Positions 17,498 to 26,799 are shown, numbered from the stretch's first letter. The stretch is DNA of 64,000 nucleotides from CAUYXS01 sp965248495 (GCA_965248495.1 CBDFJL010000003.1:2108001-2172000); one strand, 5' to 3'. The notes: generated by a model not told the origin, from the letters alone. Translations and numbers: made by a program.

Positions 17498-18745
17498 TTA
17501 GCCGCCTGCCGCCTGGGCCTGTTCCGCTTCCAGGGGCGTGTCGGTCCGCGCGGCCGCCGTTGGTAGCGGCTCCGTCCCCGGCTCCCCGCGAGCGTACCGG
17601 TTCGCCATGTCAATCCAGTCGATCGGGTCCACGTCCGGCCGGTACAGCTTCGCCGGACGGTTGGCCCCGTACCGTCGCGTGAAGTCGGTCTGGGCGCCGA
17701 TCATGCCCTTGTCCTGATTGTTGAAGCGGCCCTTGTGTATCGGTCCAGCCCAGAAGCGGTACCACAGGTGTGTCCAAAGCTTGCTTATGGGATTCTTGGG
17801 CCAGTGGCCGCTCACCTGGAAATAGAGGTAGTGGTCGGCGTCGACGGCCAGGTACCACTCGTAGTAAAGGGCGCCGATCATCGGGAAGTTCGGGATGCGC
17901 AAGAAGCCCGGCAACCGGGTGCCGGCCACGCGGACCTTGCCCAGTATCGGTCGACGGAGCTTCTGCGGGACGACCCGCCAGGGCCTCTGCGCCGGCCAGG
18001 AGCCCAGGCCCGGGTACATGGCCTGCGGCTTATGCGGGCCCGACCTGCCGGACTGTTGGTCGGAGGCGAGGTACATCCCATCCTCCTCGTCGTTAACCAG
18101 CACGTTGCCGACCTTCCGTGCGCCAGAGATGGCGTACTGCCGGCGGAACAGCCGACCGACTGCGTCAGCGTGGAGCATGGCGGCATGGTTACCCAGCCCG
18201 CCCTCCGCGTGGTAGCGCCAGTTGCCGTAGACCACCGCTTGCCGGACCTTGACGATGGTGTCGCCTCGAAGGAGCAGGTTCGGCACGTCCTCCTCCAGCG
18301 GCACGGGAGCGCCACGCCCCATCCATATCCAGACGATGCCCTTGCGCTCCTCGGTCGGGAAGACGCGCAGGCGAATTTTGCCGACGACTGGGCTGTCGGG
18401 CCCATCCGTTAGCGCGGCGACGCACATCCCGCCCTGTTCGAGGTCAAACGTCCAGCCGTGAAAGCGGCAGGAAATGGTCGCCGTGCCGGGGAACTCGTCT
18501 TTGCCCTGCGAAATCCGGGCCCCGCGGTGGGGACACTCATCTATCGTCGCGTAGGCGGCGCCACGGCGCCGAAACAGAGCGATGGGATCGCCGAGGAGGA
18601 TTCGGCGCAGAGGTCGATTGCTGATCTGCCGGCTCTGGGCGATGGGGTACCAGTAGTTGCGGAACCCCAGGACTGCGCGCTCATAAGGAGTTCCTACGGG
18701 CTTATCGTCGGCGTGCCACTCGGAAACGTTGGTCTCGGCCTGCAT
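17498..18745 (-). CDS. Rieske non-heme iron oxygenase (paralog of the 4059 gene)
   Basis: 415 aa from ATG 18745; an earlier GTG at 18775 is possible. The Rieske cluster is CPHRG (Cys71-x-His73) and CRFHGW, and the iron site is NHAAMLH. It shares long stretches with the 4059-5333 protein (LTDGPDSPVVGK, FNNQDKG), so the two arose by duplication. It is last of a minus-strand run with hydrolase, nitroreductase, dimeric-barrel and DinB-like genes, all spaced by under 100 bp. Electron-transfer partners are not encoded nearby. It probably hydroxylates a small organic substrate. Confidence 0.9.
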   Translation of the reverse strand: MQAETNVSEWHADDKPVGTPYERAVLGFRNYWYPIAQSRQISNRPLRRILLGDPIALFRRRGAAYATIDECPHRGARISQGKDEFPGTATISCRFHGWTFDLEQGGMCVAALTDGPDSPVVGKIRLRVFPTEERKGIVWIWMGRGAPVPLEEDVPNLLLRGDTIVKVRQAVVYGNWRYHAEGGLGNHAAMLHADAVGRLFRRQYAISGARKVGNVLVNDEEDGMYLASDQQSGRSGPHKPQAMYPGLGSWPAQRPWRVVPQKLRRPILGKVRVAGTRLPGFLRIPNFPMIGALYYEWYLAVDADHYLYFQVSGHWPKNPISKLWTHLWYRFWAGPIHKGRFNNQDKGMIGAQTDFTRRYGANRPAKLYRPDVDPIDWIDMANRYARGEPGTEPLPTAAARTDTPLEAEQAQAAGG

Positions 18746-18829
18746 CGCGCGCACCCCCGTCGGTAGTGGCGACACGCTACGTCACGCCCGTTTTTTGTTC
18801 AAGCGGACGTGTTCAAGCGAGCCTGGGCG

Positions 18830-19711
18830 CTAGCGGGTGCTGATCCAGTCGTGGGCCAGAGAAATGAGACGGCTGACGTGTGGTTCTTCGTAGACCTCGT
18901 AGTGGGTGATTCCGGGCAGGCGCTCGTAGGCCTTGGGCTCACCAGCCGCGGCGAACATGGCCTCAATGCCGTCGGCGGGCGTCACCTGGTCCTCTTCGGC
19001 CGAGACAAAGAGCACCGGCCTCGGGGCGATCATGCCCGCCACGCTGACTGGCTTGAACTCCATCAATCGCTCCGCCGACTCCAGCGTCAGGTCCGGGACG
19101 GCGGTATCGGCGTCCGGGCCGCCACCAATGACCCTGGCGCGGACCTCCAACGAGCGCTCGTCGCGCTTCGCGATCCGAGACCGAGGGATGAGTCGCGAAC
19201 GGCCCGTTACCGCGCGCTGCTGGCGGTCTTCCTCGAGCTCCGCGAGGAACTCCCGCCATGCGGTATCGTCACGGCCGGCGCGCACCATTCGCTCGCCGTC
19301 GCCGAAGCCCACCGCGCTGATCGTCCAGCGCGCGCGGGAGTCGATGGCGCTCGCGTACACGGCGCTTCCACCGCCGATGCTGGTACCGAACAGTGCGATC
19401 CGCTCTGGGTCGACCTCAGGTTGAGCCTGGAGGAAGCTCATAGCGTCGCGGATGTCCTGTACCTGCTCCAAGGCAAACGTGCGGCCACGCTCGCCCTCGC
19501 TGTCCCCGAAGCCCCGGTGGTCGAAGATCAGCGCAACGTGGCCGAGCTCAGCGAAGCGCCTAGCGATGCCCGGAAAGCCAAAGAATCGGCTGGCACCGAT
19601 GGCCCCCTGGCACATGACGATGCCGGTGTGCTGCCCGCCGTCGTCCGGTGCGAACAGAGTCGCGGCGATCCGAAGACCGTCGCTGTAGAAGGCCAACGTA
19701 CGCTCGGTCAC
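18830..19711 (-). CDS. Alpha/beta hydrolase
   Basis: 293 aa. The nucleophile elbow GTSIGGG carries Ser at about residue 110, the acid is likely Asp in SAEEDQVTP, and the catalytic His is in ITHYEVY near the C-terminus. The N-terminal half resembles dienelactone-hydrolase/acyl-peptidase-like esterases (IFDHRGFGDSEGE as oxyanion region). It starts 3 nt after the nitroreductase stop, so the two are translationally linked. A catabolic ester or lactone substrate is plausible given the Rieske gene downstream. Confidence 0.85.
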   Translation of the reverse strand: MTERTLAFYSDGLRIAATLFAPDDGGQHTGIVMCQGAIGASRFFGFPGIARRFAELGHVALIFDHRGFGDSEGERGRTFALEQVQDIRDAMSFLQAQPEVDPERIALFGTSIGGGSAVYASAIDSRARWTISAVGFGDGERMVRAGRDDTAWREFLAELEEDRQQRAVTGRSRLIPRSRIAKRDERSLEVRARVIGGGPDADTAVPDLTLESAERLMEFKPVSVAGMIAPRPVLFVSAEEDQVTPADGIEAMFAAAGEPKAYERLPGITHYEVYEEPHVSRLISLAHDWISTR

Positions 19712-19714
19712 GGG

Positions 19715-20338
19715 CTAAAAAACCGGCGCGGTACCCCAGCGGTCGGAGAAGCTCACCTCTTCCACCGGCTGCCGGGTTTTGGGTCCGTGGCGGCCGCGCG
19801 GGAAGCCCATCGGTACCATGGTGAAGATGACCACGTTGTCGGGGATACCCAGGGCGGCTTTGATGTCCCCTTCGTGGAAGCGATGGTTCGTGGTCAGCAC
19901 GCCGCCGAGGCCCAGCGCACGAGCCGTCAGGAGCATGTTCTGCACGGCTGGGTACAACGAGCTGGGCTGGCCGACCATGCCGGTGCTGTCCCCGGCCATC
20001 GGCCGGAGCTCGGCGCAGACGACTACGATCACCGGCGCCTCGCCGAAGTGGACCGCGAGGGCCGCGTTCGGGCTCTCGGCCGCCTCCGCTCGCAGCTGGT
20101 CCGCTGACTTGCCGCTGTAATCCGAGAAGCCGCGCAGGTAGGCGTCTCCCAGCTTCGCCTTTACCGCCGGGTCCCGCACGACGAGGAAGCGCCACGGCTG
20201 CGTGTTCCCACCGCTTGGTGCCTGCGTCCCCGCTTCGATCACCCGGCGCATCAGCTCCGCCGGCACTGGGTCCGGCTTGAACCGCCGGATAGCCCGCGTG
20301 CTGTAGATGACATCAAAAAAGTCCGTGGCCTGTGTCAC
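19715..20338 (-). CDS. Nitroreductase-family flavoprotein
   Basis: 207 aa, GTG start after GGAGGCGA. STRAIRRFKPDPVP is the typical FMN phosphate-binding opening, PSGGNTQPWRF the second FMN contact, and LGLGGVLTT the dimer/FMN segment near the end. Members reduce nitro groups, quinones, flavins or enones with NAD(P)H. In this operon it could supply reducing power or act on an oxygenase product. Length is normal. Confidence 0.9.
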   Translation of the reverse strand: MTQATDFFDVIYSTRAIRRFKPDPVPAELMRRVIEAGTQAPSGGNTQPWRFLVVRDPAVKAKLGDAYLRGFSDYSGKSADQLRAEAAESPNAALAVHFGEAPVIVVVCAELRPMAGDSTGMVGQPSSLYPAVQNMLLTARALGLGGVLTTNHRFHEGDIKAALGIPDNVVIFTMVPMGFPRGRHGPKTRQPVEEVSFSDRWGTAPVF

Positions 20339-20401
20339 TGATCGCCTCCGAGCGTTTGTTGGGAGTCGAGTGGTCGAACCGCAGCCCGACCGCTCGGCCG
20401 T

Positions 20402-20716
20402 CTAGTGCGTCTGCCAGGTCTCGACCACCGAGTACTCGATCTGCTGGCTCAGCCGCCCGAACCAGTCCTCGAACTTGGCGGCCAAATCGGGCGTGTCACC
20501 CATTGAGCTCTCGAAAGCCATGTAGCGGCCCAGGTCGTCGACCTCCGCTTCGTACGTGACGCGGTCGGTACGGCCGCTCATGTAGTCGGATAGCACCCGC
20601 CACTTTATCGACGGGTCCAGCCGCGCCACCTCGTCCCCGAGCTCCTTGAGCAGCGCGATGACCGAGCCGCCGGCACCCACCTTCGCCTGGAACGTCCTCC
20701 TGACAACGATAGCCAT
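20402..20716 (-). CDS. Small dimeric alpha/beta-barrel (ABM/NIPSNAP-like) protein
   Basis: 104 aa from ATG 20716, with a strong AAAGGAGG upstream; a longer frame to 20806 lacks support. The pattern of an N-terminal strand (VVRRTFQAKVGAG), helix (VIALLKELGDEVARL) and strand (KWRVLSDYMSGRTDRVTYEAEV) suits a ferredoxin-like dimeric barrel. The end (EYSVVETW) matches the final strand. Such proteins are often small monooxygenases or accessory proteins beside oxygenases, as here. Confidence 0.65.
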   Translation of the reverse strand: MAIVVRRTFQAKVGAGGSVIALLKELGDEVARLDPSIKWRVLSDYMSGRTDRVTYEAEVDDLGRYMAFESSMGDTPDLAAKFEDWFGRLSQQIEYSVVETWQTH

Positions 20717-20744
20717 GGTTTCCTCCTTTGCTTGTCGGACCGCA

Positions 20745-21310
20745 CTAGGCCTGCCGGCCCACGAGCGCGAGCAGCCGAGCCTGCTCGTCCGTGCCAGCTC
20801 CGGCACTCAGGTCGTCGCCGAAGACGCCGTACTCCCCAAACGCCGCGCGGGTCTTCCCCGCCACCGGGAAACAGGCCGAGACGAGATCAGGCTCGAGTCG
20901 CGTGTCCTGCTTCGTTGCCTTCGCGATGTCCCATCCGTGGATCAGCATATCCAGGAACAGCTGGCTCGTGTACTCGGCGCCGGGCGTCGGACCGAAGGAC
21001 AGGTCGCAAGTCACCTCCATTGCGCCCGGGGCCAAGACCGCAGGCTTTCCCGCCGCGACGGAGCGGCGAAAGGCGGCCTGGGGTCGTCGCCGAGCAGGTC
21101 GCCTTCGAGGCTGTCGCCGACCTCGGCCATGGTCCTGCCCGCGAACAGCTCCATCGCCCACAGGTTCTCGCCCGTCACGTGGTTGATGATGTCGCGCACC
21201 GTCCACTCCGCACAGGGTGTTGGGTCGCCCATCTGCTCCGGCCGCACGCTGTCGACAACGGCCTGAGTGCACTCCATCGCCCTCGCGAACAGCTCACCTG
21301 ATGTCGGCAC
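20745..21310 (-). pseudogene. DinB/maleylpyruvate-isomerase-like protein (TIGR03086 type), frameshifted
   Basis: The first half, from GTG 21310 (after GAGGAGG), reads PCAEWTVRDIINHVTGENLW, the family's helical-bundle start with its metal-binding His. The second half, in another frame, reads LDMLIHGWDIAKATKQD, the second His motif, and ends VGRQA. The switch fits loss of one C from a C run (GGGG on the plus strand at 21080-21083); adding it gives GDDPQAAFRRS without interruption. Members are thiol-dependent isomerases or transferases. The single homopolymer change suggests a sequencing error or very recent decay. Confidence 0.75.
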
Positions 21311-21576
21311 CGAAGCCTCCTCATCGGGGTCTGTTGGCGCGCAGTATCTTGGCCGCGAGGAAGTAGGTCAACGTCGGCTCCGAGGCCTTCCGGCACGCTG
21401 TTCGGTCTCGTCCCGCGTCGAGATGCAACCTCCGGCGCGGGTCCGCCTTTCGCCGACGCGTTCTGGGTGCGGCGGGCCACCTCCGTGCGCGCCCCAACAA
21501 GTCCATGGGGAGTAGCACGGCTTTATCCCTACGCATGCCATTCGACAATGGTTGATACGTCATCGACGGCGTTGAG

Positions 21577-22551
21577 GTGACAGACGTGCACGTGACGAGC
21601 CTTGGCCGACTTGTCTTATTTGTGGCGGTGATCTTGCTGCTAGCGGGGTGCGGGCCCCAGGTAAGCGATGCCGCCGTGTCCCCGGCCGTCACCGCAACGC
21701 CGACCGGCAGCGGACTCGGGCGCGTCATCGTGCTGGGCGACATCGACCCGGACGAGCCGGTGAAGAAGATCGAGCGTTTCACGCCCCTCGCCCAGTACCT
21801 TGCTCGGGAAGCAGCCGATCTCGGCATCGTCGCCGCCAAGGTCGTCATCGCACGAGACTCCCACCATATGGCTCAGCTCCTTCGAGACGGCGAGGTAGAT
21901 TTCTACTTCGACAGCTCGTTTCCGACTCTGCAAGTCCAGGCCCTCGCCGAAACGAGCATCGTGCTCCGCCGCTGGAAGAACGGTGCCCCCACCTACTGGA
22001 GTGTGCTCGCGTCCCTGTCTGAGCAGGGCGCGGTCTCACCTCGGGACCTCCTGGGTCAGCTCATCGCAGTCGAGGAGCCGCACTCCACGTCGGGGTTCTT
22101 GCTCCCCATCGACACCCTGCTCTCAATGGGCTACTCGGTGCGAGAGGTCTCGGGTCCCGGCGCCGGGGTCGGCCCGGACGAGATCGGCTACTACTTCGCC
22201 CGTGACGAGGAGAACATCGTGGCCCAAATCGCCGCAGGCCGCGCGGCGGCCGGTGCCTTCTCCAACATCGACTACGACGAGTTCGTCGCCACGGGGCAAC
22301 CATTGGTGAGGCTGCTGTCCACTATCCCGGTGCCCCGCCAGCTGGTGTCCGCGAGGCCCGGCATCGAGAGCGACCTCGCCGAGCGTGTGACCTCGCTGCT
22401 CGCGTCGCTGCACGAGACCGAGGTCGGGCGGGAGCTCCTGAGCAGCCTCAAAAGCACCGAGAGGTTCGACCTGATGCCCGAAAAGTCCACGCTGGCGCTG
22501 GCAGAGCTTGCAGAGCTCATCGACCTGGTCTTCCCAGTGCCTGCCCAGTAG
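21577..22551 (+). CDS. PhnD-like phosphate/phosphonate-type substrate-binding lipoprotein
   Basis: 324 aa; the exact start (GTG 21577, 21586 or 21592) is unsure. The signal peptide ends in lipobox LLLAGC. The body is a type II periplasmic-binding fold of the PhnD family: GDIDPDEPVKKIERFTPLAQYL, GEVDFYFDSSFPT, AVEEPHSTSGFLLP and GAFSNIDYDEF. No ABC permease or ATPase follows. Instead a hybrid histidine kinase starts 6 nt later. That suggests the protein senses a ligand for the kinase rather than feeding a transporter. The ligand is unknown. Confidence 0.88.
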   Translation: MTDVHVTSLGRLVLFVAVILLLAGCGPQVSDAAVSPAVTATPTGSGLGRVIVLGDIDPDEPVKKIERFTPLAQYLAREAADLGIVAAKVVIARDSHHMAQLLRDGEVDFYFDSSFPTLQVQALAETSIVLRRWKNGAPTYWSVLASLSEQGAVSPRDLLGQLIAVEEPHSTSGFLLPIDTLLSMGYSVREVSGPGAGVGPDEIGYYFARDEENIVAQIAAGRAAAGAFSNIDYDEFVATGQPLVRLLSTIPVPRQLVSARPGIESDLAERVTSLLASLHETEVGRELLSSLKSTERFDLMPEKSTLALAELAELIDLVFPVPAQ

Positions 22552-22557
22552 CGGCCC

Positions 22558-23889
22558 ATGCGGCTCCATCCTCTCCACCACAGCGCGAGCATCCGCACGC
22601 TGCTGCTCGTCTCCGTCATGGCCCTCGTCGTACTGTCGACGACCGCCAGCACCGTCGTCGAGATCCGCAGAGAACGGGCTGCCACCAACAAAGCCCTGCA
22701 CGAGCAAGGGCTGCTCTTGGCCAGCGCGCTCGCCAAGGTTGCGGCCGATCCGCTCTACTTCCTGGACGTCGACCGCCTCGGCGATCTCGTTGCGATCACC
22801 GAGGGGCTACCCCAGGTGGTCCAGGCCGGAGTCTACTGGGCGGACGGCACGGAGCTCGTTCGCCGCGGCTCGAACGGAACCAGCGGGGACGCGGCGCCTC
22901 GTCCACCGGTCGCCACGGCAGCAGACGTCTCGCCGTCCATCGTCGACCTCGGTGGTGCGCTCTGGGTGAGTCACCCTGTCGTCGTCGTGGACCAGTTGGT
23001 CGGCGGGGTGCAGGTGCAGATGGACACCGCGGAGTTGGACGGCGCCATCGCCGACATCGTCGGGTCTCACATACGCCAGTCGCTCATCCTCATCGCACTG
23101 GCGCTCCCCGTCGCTTTCCTCTTAGCCCAGTATCTGAGCCAGCCGCTCCGGCGGCTGGTCTCCGCCATCAGCCAGGTCGAGCACGGCGACCTATCACCGT
23201 CACTGCCGTCTACGCGGTCCGGAGGCGAGATCGGCGAGCTCACCAACGCGTTCAGCCTCATGACCGACAGCCTCCGCGAGTCACGTCAGCGGGAGCTCGG
23301 GGCGGTCCGGGAGCTGCGGGAAACGAACGCTCGTCTGTCCCTCGACGTCCGCCGCCGAGAGGAAGCGGAGGCCGCGGCGCTCGAGAGCGAGGCGAGAGCG
23401 GTCAGCGCCCTGGATGATCTTCGCCTCGCACAGCGCTCGCTTGTCCAGAACGAGAAGATGTCCGCTGTCGGCCGCCTGGTAGCCGGCGTTGCGCACGAGC
23501 TGAACAACCCGCTGACCACGGTCGTCGGCTTCTCCGAGCTCATGCTGCAAAGTGACCTCAGCGCCAGGGACCAGCGCAGCGTCACATTCATCTCGGAGGA
23601 GGCAAACCGCGCTGCGCAGATCGTCAAAAACCTGCTCGCATTTGCCCGTCAGCCCAGCGATGGAGGTAAGGCGATCGACATCAACCAGGCGGCGGCTCAA
23701 GCGCTCGAGATCAGGTCTTACAGTCTCAAACACCTACCGCTTAACCTGCACGCCGACCTCTCGCCCACGCCGGTCTGGGCGGCGATCGACGCCGGCGAAC
23801 TACAGTCCGTCGTCATCAACCTCGTTAACAACGCGGTGGACGCCATCGAGGCATCCGGCATCGGGTCGCAGGTCGCCATCCGGACGTAG
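22558..23889 (+). CDS. Hybrid histidine kinase, sensor and HisKA part (stops at in-frame UAG)
   Basis: TM1 at about residues 14-34, an extracytoplasmic sensor of about 140 residues, TM2 (LILIALALPVAFLLAQYL), HAMP (SQPLRRLVSAISQVEHGDLS), then a coiled coil. HisKA carries His313 in VAHELNNPLTT, and the N-box of the ATPase (INLVNNAVDAI) follows. The frame meets TAG at codon 444, but the G boxes continue in the same frame, so the kinase was one protein with the part from 23890. It probably pairs with the PhnD-like protein. Confidence 0.85.
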   Translation: MRLHPLHHSASIRTLLLVSVMALVVLSTTASTVVEIRRERAATNKALHEQGLLLASALAKVAADPLYFLDVDRLGDLVAITEGLPQVVQAGVYWADGTELVRRGSNGTSGDAAPRPPVATAADVSPSIVDLGGALWVSHPVVVVDQLVGGVQVQMDTAELDGAIADIVGSHIRQSLILIALALPVAFLLAQYLSQPLRRLVSAISQVEHGDLSPSLPSTRSGGEIGELTNAFSLMTDSLRESRQRELGAVRELRETNARLSLDVRRREEAEAAALESEARAVSALDDLRLAQRSLVQNEKMSAVGRLVAGVAHELNNPLTTVVGFSELMLQSDLSARDQRSVTFISEEANRAAQIVKNLLAFARQPSDGGKAIDINQAAAQALEIRSYSLKHLPLNLHADLSPTPVWAAIDAGELQSVVINLVNNAVDAIEASGIGSQVAIRT

Positions 23890-24585
23890 GTCACGCCCGG
23901 CATCGTCCACATCGACGTCGTCGACGACGGTCCCGGCATGTCGCCCGAGTTCGGCGATGTCGCGTTCGACCCGTTCGCCACCACCAAGGAGGTGGGCAAG
24001 GGCAAGGGGCTGGGGCTGAGCATCTGCCACGGCATCGTCACCTCCAACGGCGGGCGCATCACGTTGGAGACTGCGCCAGGCGCGGGGACGGCATTCCGCG
24101 TGGAGCTGCCGGCCGCCAGCCCTGGGCGGGTCCGGCAGGACAGCCACAAGCAGCCCGACCGATCGAGGCTCCGTGGCTGGGTCGTGATCGTGGATGACGA
24201 ACCCCACATTCGAGAGCTCGCCGTCAGGCTCTTGGGCAGTGATCAACTGAGCGTGACCCAGGCGGCCAACGGCGAAGAGCTCTTTCGGATCCTCGACGTC
24301 GGTACCCCTGACCTGCTGCTGCTCGACGTCCGCATGCCTGATGAGGATGGCCTCTCGCTCTACGCCAAGGTCACCGCTGTGCGGCCCGAGCTCACCGGCC
24401 GCATTCTGTTCGTGACCGGCGATTCGGCCAGCGATGAGACCCGCAGTTTCTTCGAGGGGCACAGCCTCCCTTCGCTAGCGAAGCCCTTCGACGCGGCCTC
24501 GCTCATCGAGGCTGTCACGAACACCCTGGTCGCGGCAGGTCCGGAGGCGCCGTCTAGCCCGCGCCGCGCGCAGAGCCCTGGGTAG
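23890..24585 (+). CDS. Hybrid histidine kinase, ATPase end plus receiver domain
   Basis: It continues the frame after the UAG: VVDDGPGMSPEF is the G1 box, GKGKGLGLSICHGIV the G2 box, and GAGTAFRVELP the last strand. After a linker, a receiver domain holds the acidic pocket VDDEP, phospho-acceptor Asp590 (LLDVRMPDEDG, counted from 22558) and Lys in LAKPFD. A separate gene could start at ATG 23938, but it would be an ATPase fragment without N-box. One substitution (e.g. GAG to TAG) explains the break. No DNA-binding output domain is attached. Confidence 0.8.
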   Translation, partial: VTPGIVHIDVVDDGPGMSPEFGDVAFDPFATTKEVGKGKGLGLSICHGIVTSNGGRITLETAPGAGTAFRVELPAASPGRVRQDSHKQPDRSRLRGWVVIVDDEPHIRELAVRLLGSDQLSVTQAANGEELFRILDVGTPDLLLLDVRMPDEDGLSLYAKVTAVRPELTGRILFVTGDSASDETRSFFEGHSLPSLAKPFDAASLIEAVTNTLVAAGPEAPSSPRRAQSPG

Positions 24586-24587
24586 CC

Positions 24588-25232
24588 CTACGCCCCCCCA
24601 TCCAATCCCTCCAGACGGGCCGATCCCTCCAGGCGGGCCAACCCCTCCAGGTGGGCGACGTCGCCGTGGGACTCCAGGCGGAGTCCCGCCGGGCTAACGG
24701 CGACGACGCTGATCGAGGCCGGCGGCGACGCCAGCTTGGAATCGTGATGGTGCGCATCGTCCAGCCCCAGCGCCAGCGACGCGGCGACGCGCATCGGTGC
24801 CTCGTACGTCGCCACGAGCACATTCGTGTCGCGGTGGCGCTCCGCCAACGTCACGATGACGCGATACACGCGGCGTCTGAGGTCCGCCAGACCTTCGCCA
24901 CCGGGAAAGCGCACGCTCTCCGGCTGATAGTGCCACGCTCGCGCCAGCTCGGGGTCAAGGCGTGCCAGGTCCGGGCCGAAGCCCCAAAGGGGCCCGCGGT
25001 CGAGGTCGCGCAGCAATACATGGGGGCGCACCTCGATCCCGTGCGCCGCCACGATGAGGTTAGCGGTGTGGCGTGCGTCCGGCAGCGGGCACGCATACGC
25101 GGCAGCGAAGTCCACATCCAGCAACCGCCGGGCCAGGGCCGTCGCCTGCGCAATGCCCAGCCGGTCCAACGTCTCGCGGCCGTGGACACGCCACCGCGCG
25201 CTGCCATGCTGCACCAAATACAGACGTGCCAC
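24588..25232 (-). CDS. Histidine-phosphatase (phosphoglycerate-mutase) fold protein with altered active site
   Basis: About 214 aa from GTG 25232 (AGGAGACGGA upstream); a longer frame begins at 25280. The canonical LVRHG reads LVQHG, keeping the nucleophilic His but losing Arg. The SPLxRAxxTA stretch reads CPLPDARHTA, and the second catalytic His (VSHGxxIR) reads VATYEAPMR. The GEGLADLRRRV glutamate region is kept. It may be a non-catalytic or altered-specificity member. The C-terminus has three short LEGxxR repeats encoded by 18-bp repeats at about 24600-24655. Confidence 0.75.
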   Translation of the reverse strand: MARLYLVQHGSARWRVHGRETLDRLGIAQATALARRLLDVDFAAAYACPLPDARHTANLIVAAHGIEVRPHVLLRDLDRGPLWGFGPDLARLDPELARAWHYQPESVRFPGGEGLADLRRRVYRVIVTLAERHRDTNVLVATYEAPMRVAASLALGLDDAHHHDSKLASPPASISVVAVSPAGLRLESHGDVAHLEGLARLEGSARLEGLDGGA

Positions 25233-25429
25233 TCCGTCTCCTGCTCTGGGTTCCTCGACCTCGCCGAGGGGCACACCCACTCTACCGATCGCCGAGAAGC
25301 TGTCAATTGAGGGTCGGGCTTGGGCTCATCCCCCTTGAGCAGGCGTTATACTTTTCGCCTCACGAGCGGTGCGAGCACCCGCGTCTGCGTGCAGGCGCGC
25401 TGTTGCCCCTGCTACCAAGGAGGCCCTCG

Positions 25430-26773
25430 ATGGTGGCCAGCAAGAAGTACAACGTCATCGACACGGAGACCGGCGCCCTCGACCGTCGTATCTTCGTGGA
25501 CGAGGACATCTACCAAGAGGAGCTCGAGAAGATCTTCGGCCGCGCGTGGCAGATGATCGGCCACACCAGCCTCGTCCCCAACCTCAACGACTTCTTCCAC
25601 ACCTACATGGGCGAGGACCCCATCATCCTCACCCGCGACCACACCGGCAAGCTCCACGCCTTCCTCAACATGTGCCGCCATCGCGGCAACCGCATCATCC
25701 GCGCCGACGACGGCAACGCCAAAAGCTTCATGTGCACCTACCACGGCTGGACCTACTCCAGCGACGGTAGCCTGGCGCACGTCCCCGGCGAGGAGCAGGT
25801 CTACTACAACTGCCTCGACAAGGACGAGCTGCACCTCATCGAGGCGAAGGTGGACACCTACGCCGGCATCGTCTTCGCCACGTGGGACCAGGAGGCCCCG
25901 ACCCTCGAGGCCTACCTCGGCGACGCCCGCTGGTACCTGGACACGGTGTTCAACCGGCGTGGGTCCGGCACCATCGCCCTCGGCCCGCAGAAGTGGCTAG
26001 AGCCGGTGAACTGGAAGACGCCGGTGGACAACTGCTCCGACAACTACCACGTCACCATCACCCACCTGTCGAGCATGATCGCGCAGGAGCGGGTGTTGGG
26101 GCGCCCGCGCCTCACCATGGAAGCGATGCTCAAGGCGACGAGCTTCCAGCACATGTCGGTCAATGGCCACGCCCTCACGTCGCAGGTCTTGGACGACGAG
26201 GACTCCCCTCGCTACTTCCACGGCGTAACGGCGGACAACATCCAGCAGTTCAAGGACTGGCAGCGCGAAGCGCTCCCCGAGGTCGAGGAACGGCTGGGGG
26301 CCTTTCGAGCGCGAAAGCTGAACCTCACGAACCACAGCCTGTTCCCCAATGGGGTTCTGGGGTTCCGCCTGGCCCTGCCGCGTGGACCGCTGATGACCGA
26401 GTTCTGGCACTTCGTCGTCTATGAGAAGGACGCACCGGAGGAGATCGCCCGGGCACTGCGCTGGGGTCACGGCGGCAACAATGGCGCCGCCGGGCTCTTC
26501 GAGCAGGACGACATCGACAACTGGCGCTCGGTGACCGAGGCGAGCCGCAGCCCCATCGCCCGCAAGTACGCGCAAAACCTGTCAATGGGGAATGGCCACG
26601 CCGGTTCGAGCGATCAGTTCCCCGGCGAGGTCTCCGAGCGTTACATCTCGGAGAACAATCAGCGGCACTTCTACCTACGCTGGCAGGAGTTCATGAACGC
26701 TGAGAGTTGGGCGGATATCCCCATCGACCCCATCACGGCGACCTTCGAGGGTACCGCCAACATGCAGGGCTAG
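25430..26773 (+). CDS. Aromatic-ring-hydroxylating dioxygenase alpha subunit (Rieske)
   Basis: 447 aa, ATG after AAGGAGG; longer upstream frames are not real. The Rieske ligands are Cys82-x-His84 (CRHRG) and Cys102-x2-His105 (CTYHGW). The iron site is DNYHVTITH with His207 and His212, after WKTPVDNCSDNYH. This is the classical RHO alpha-subunit layout, distinct from the two shorter Rieske proteins. No beta subunit, ferredoxin or reductase is adjacent, so partners lie elsewhere or it works as an alpha-only oligomer. A GNAT gene follows 26 nt later. Confidence 0.92.
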   Translation: MVASKKYNVIDTETGALDRRIFVDEDIYQEELEKIFGRAWQMIGHTSLVPNLNDFFHTYMGEDPIILTRDHTGKLHAFLNMCRHRGNRIIRADDGNAKSFMCTYHGWTYSSDGSLAHVPGEEQVYYNCLDKDELHLIEAKVDTYAGIVFATWDQEAPTLEAYLGDARWYLDTVFNRRGSGTIALGPQKWLEPVNWKTPVDNCSDNYHVTITHLSSMIAQERVLGRPRLTMEAMLKATSFQHMSVNGHALTSQVLDDEDSPRYFHGVTADNIQQFKDWQREALPEVEERLGAFRARKLNLTNHSLFPNGVLGFRLALPRGPLMTEFWHFVVYEKDAPEEIARALRWGHGGNNGAAGLFEQDDIDNWRSVTEASRSPIARKYAQNLSMGNGHAGSSDQFPGEVSERYISENNQRHFYLRWQEFMNAESWADIPIDPITATFEGTANMQG

Positions 26774-26799
26774 CCGCCCGAGCGCAGCGGCACACCGCC

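Noticed and set aside
23887..23889. UAG as a recoded codon (pyrrolysine or code change)
   Set aside because: UAG and UGA serve as normal stops throughout the window; one substitution explains it better.
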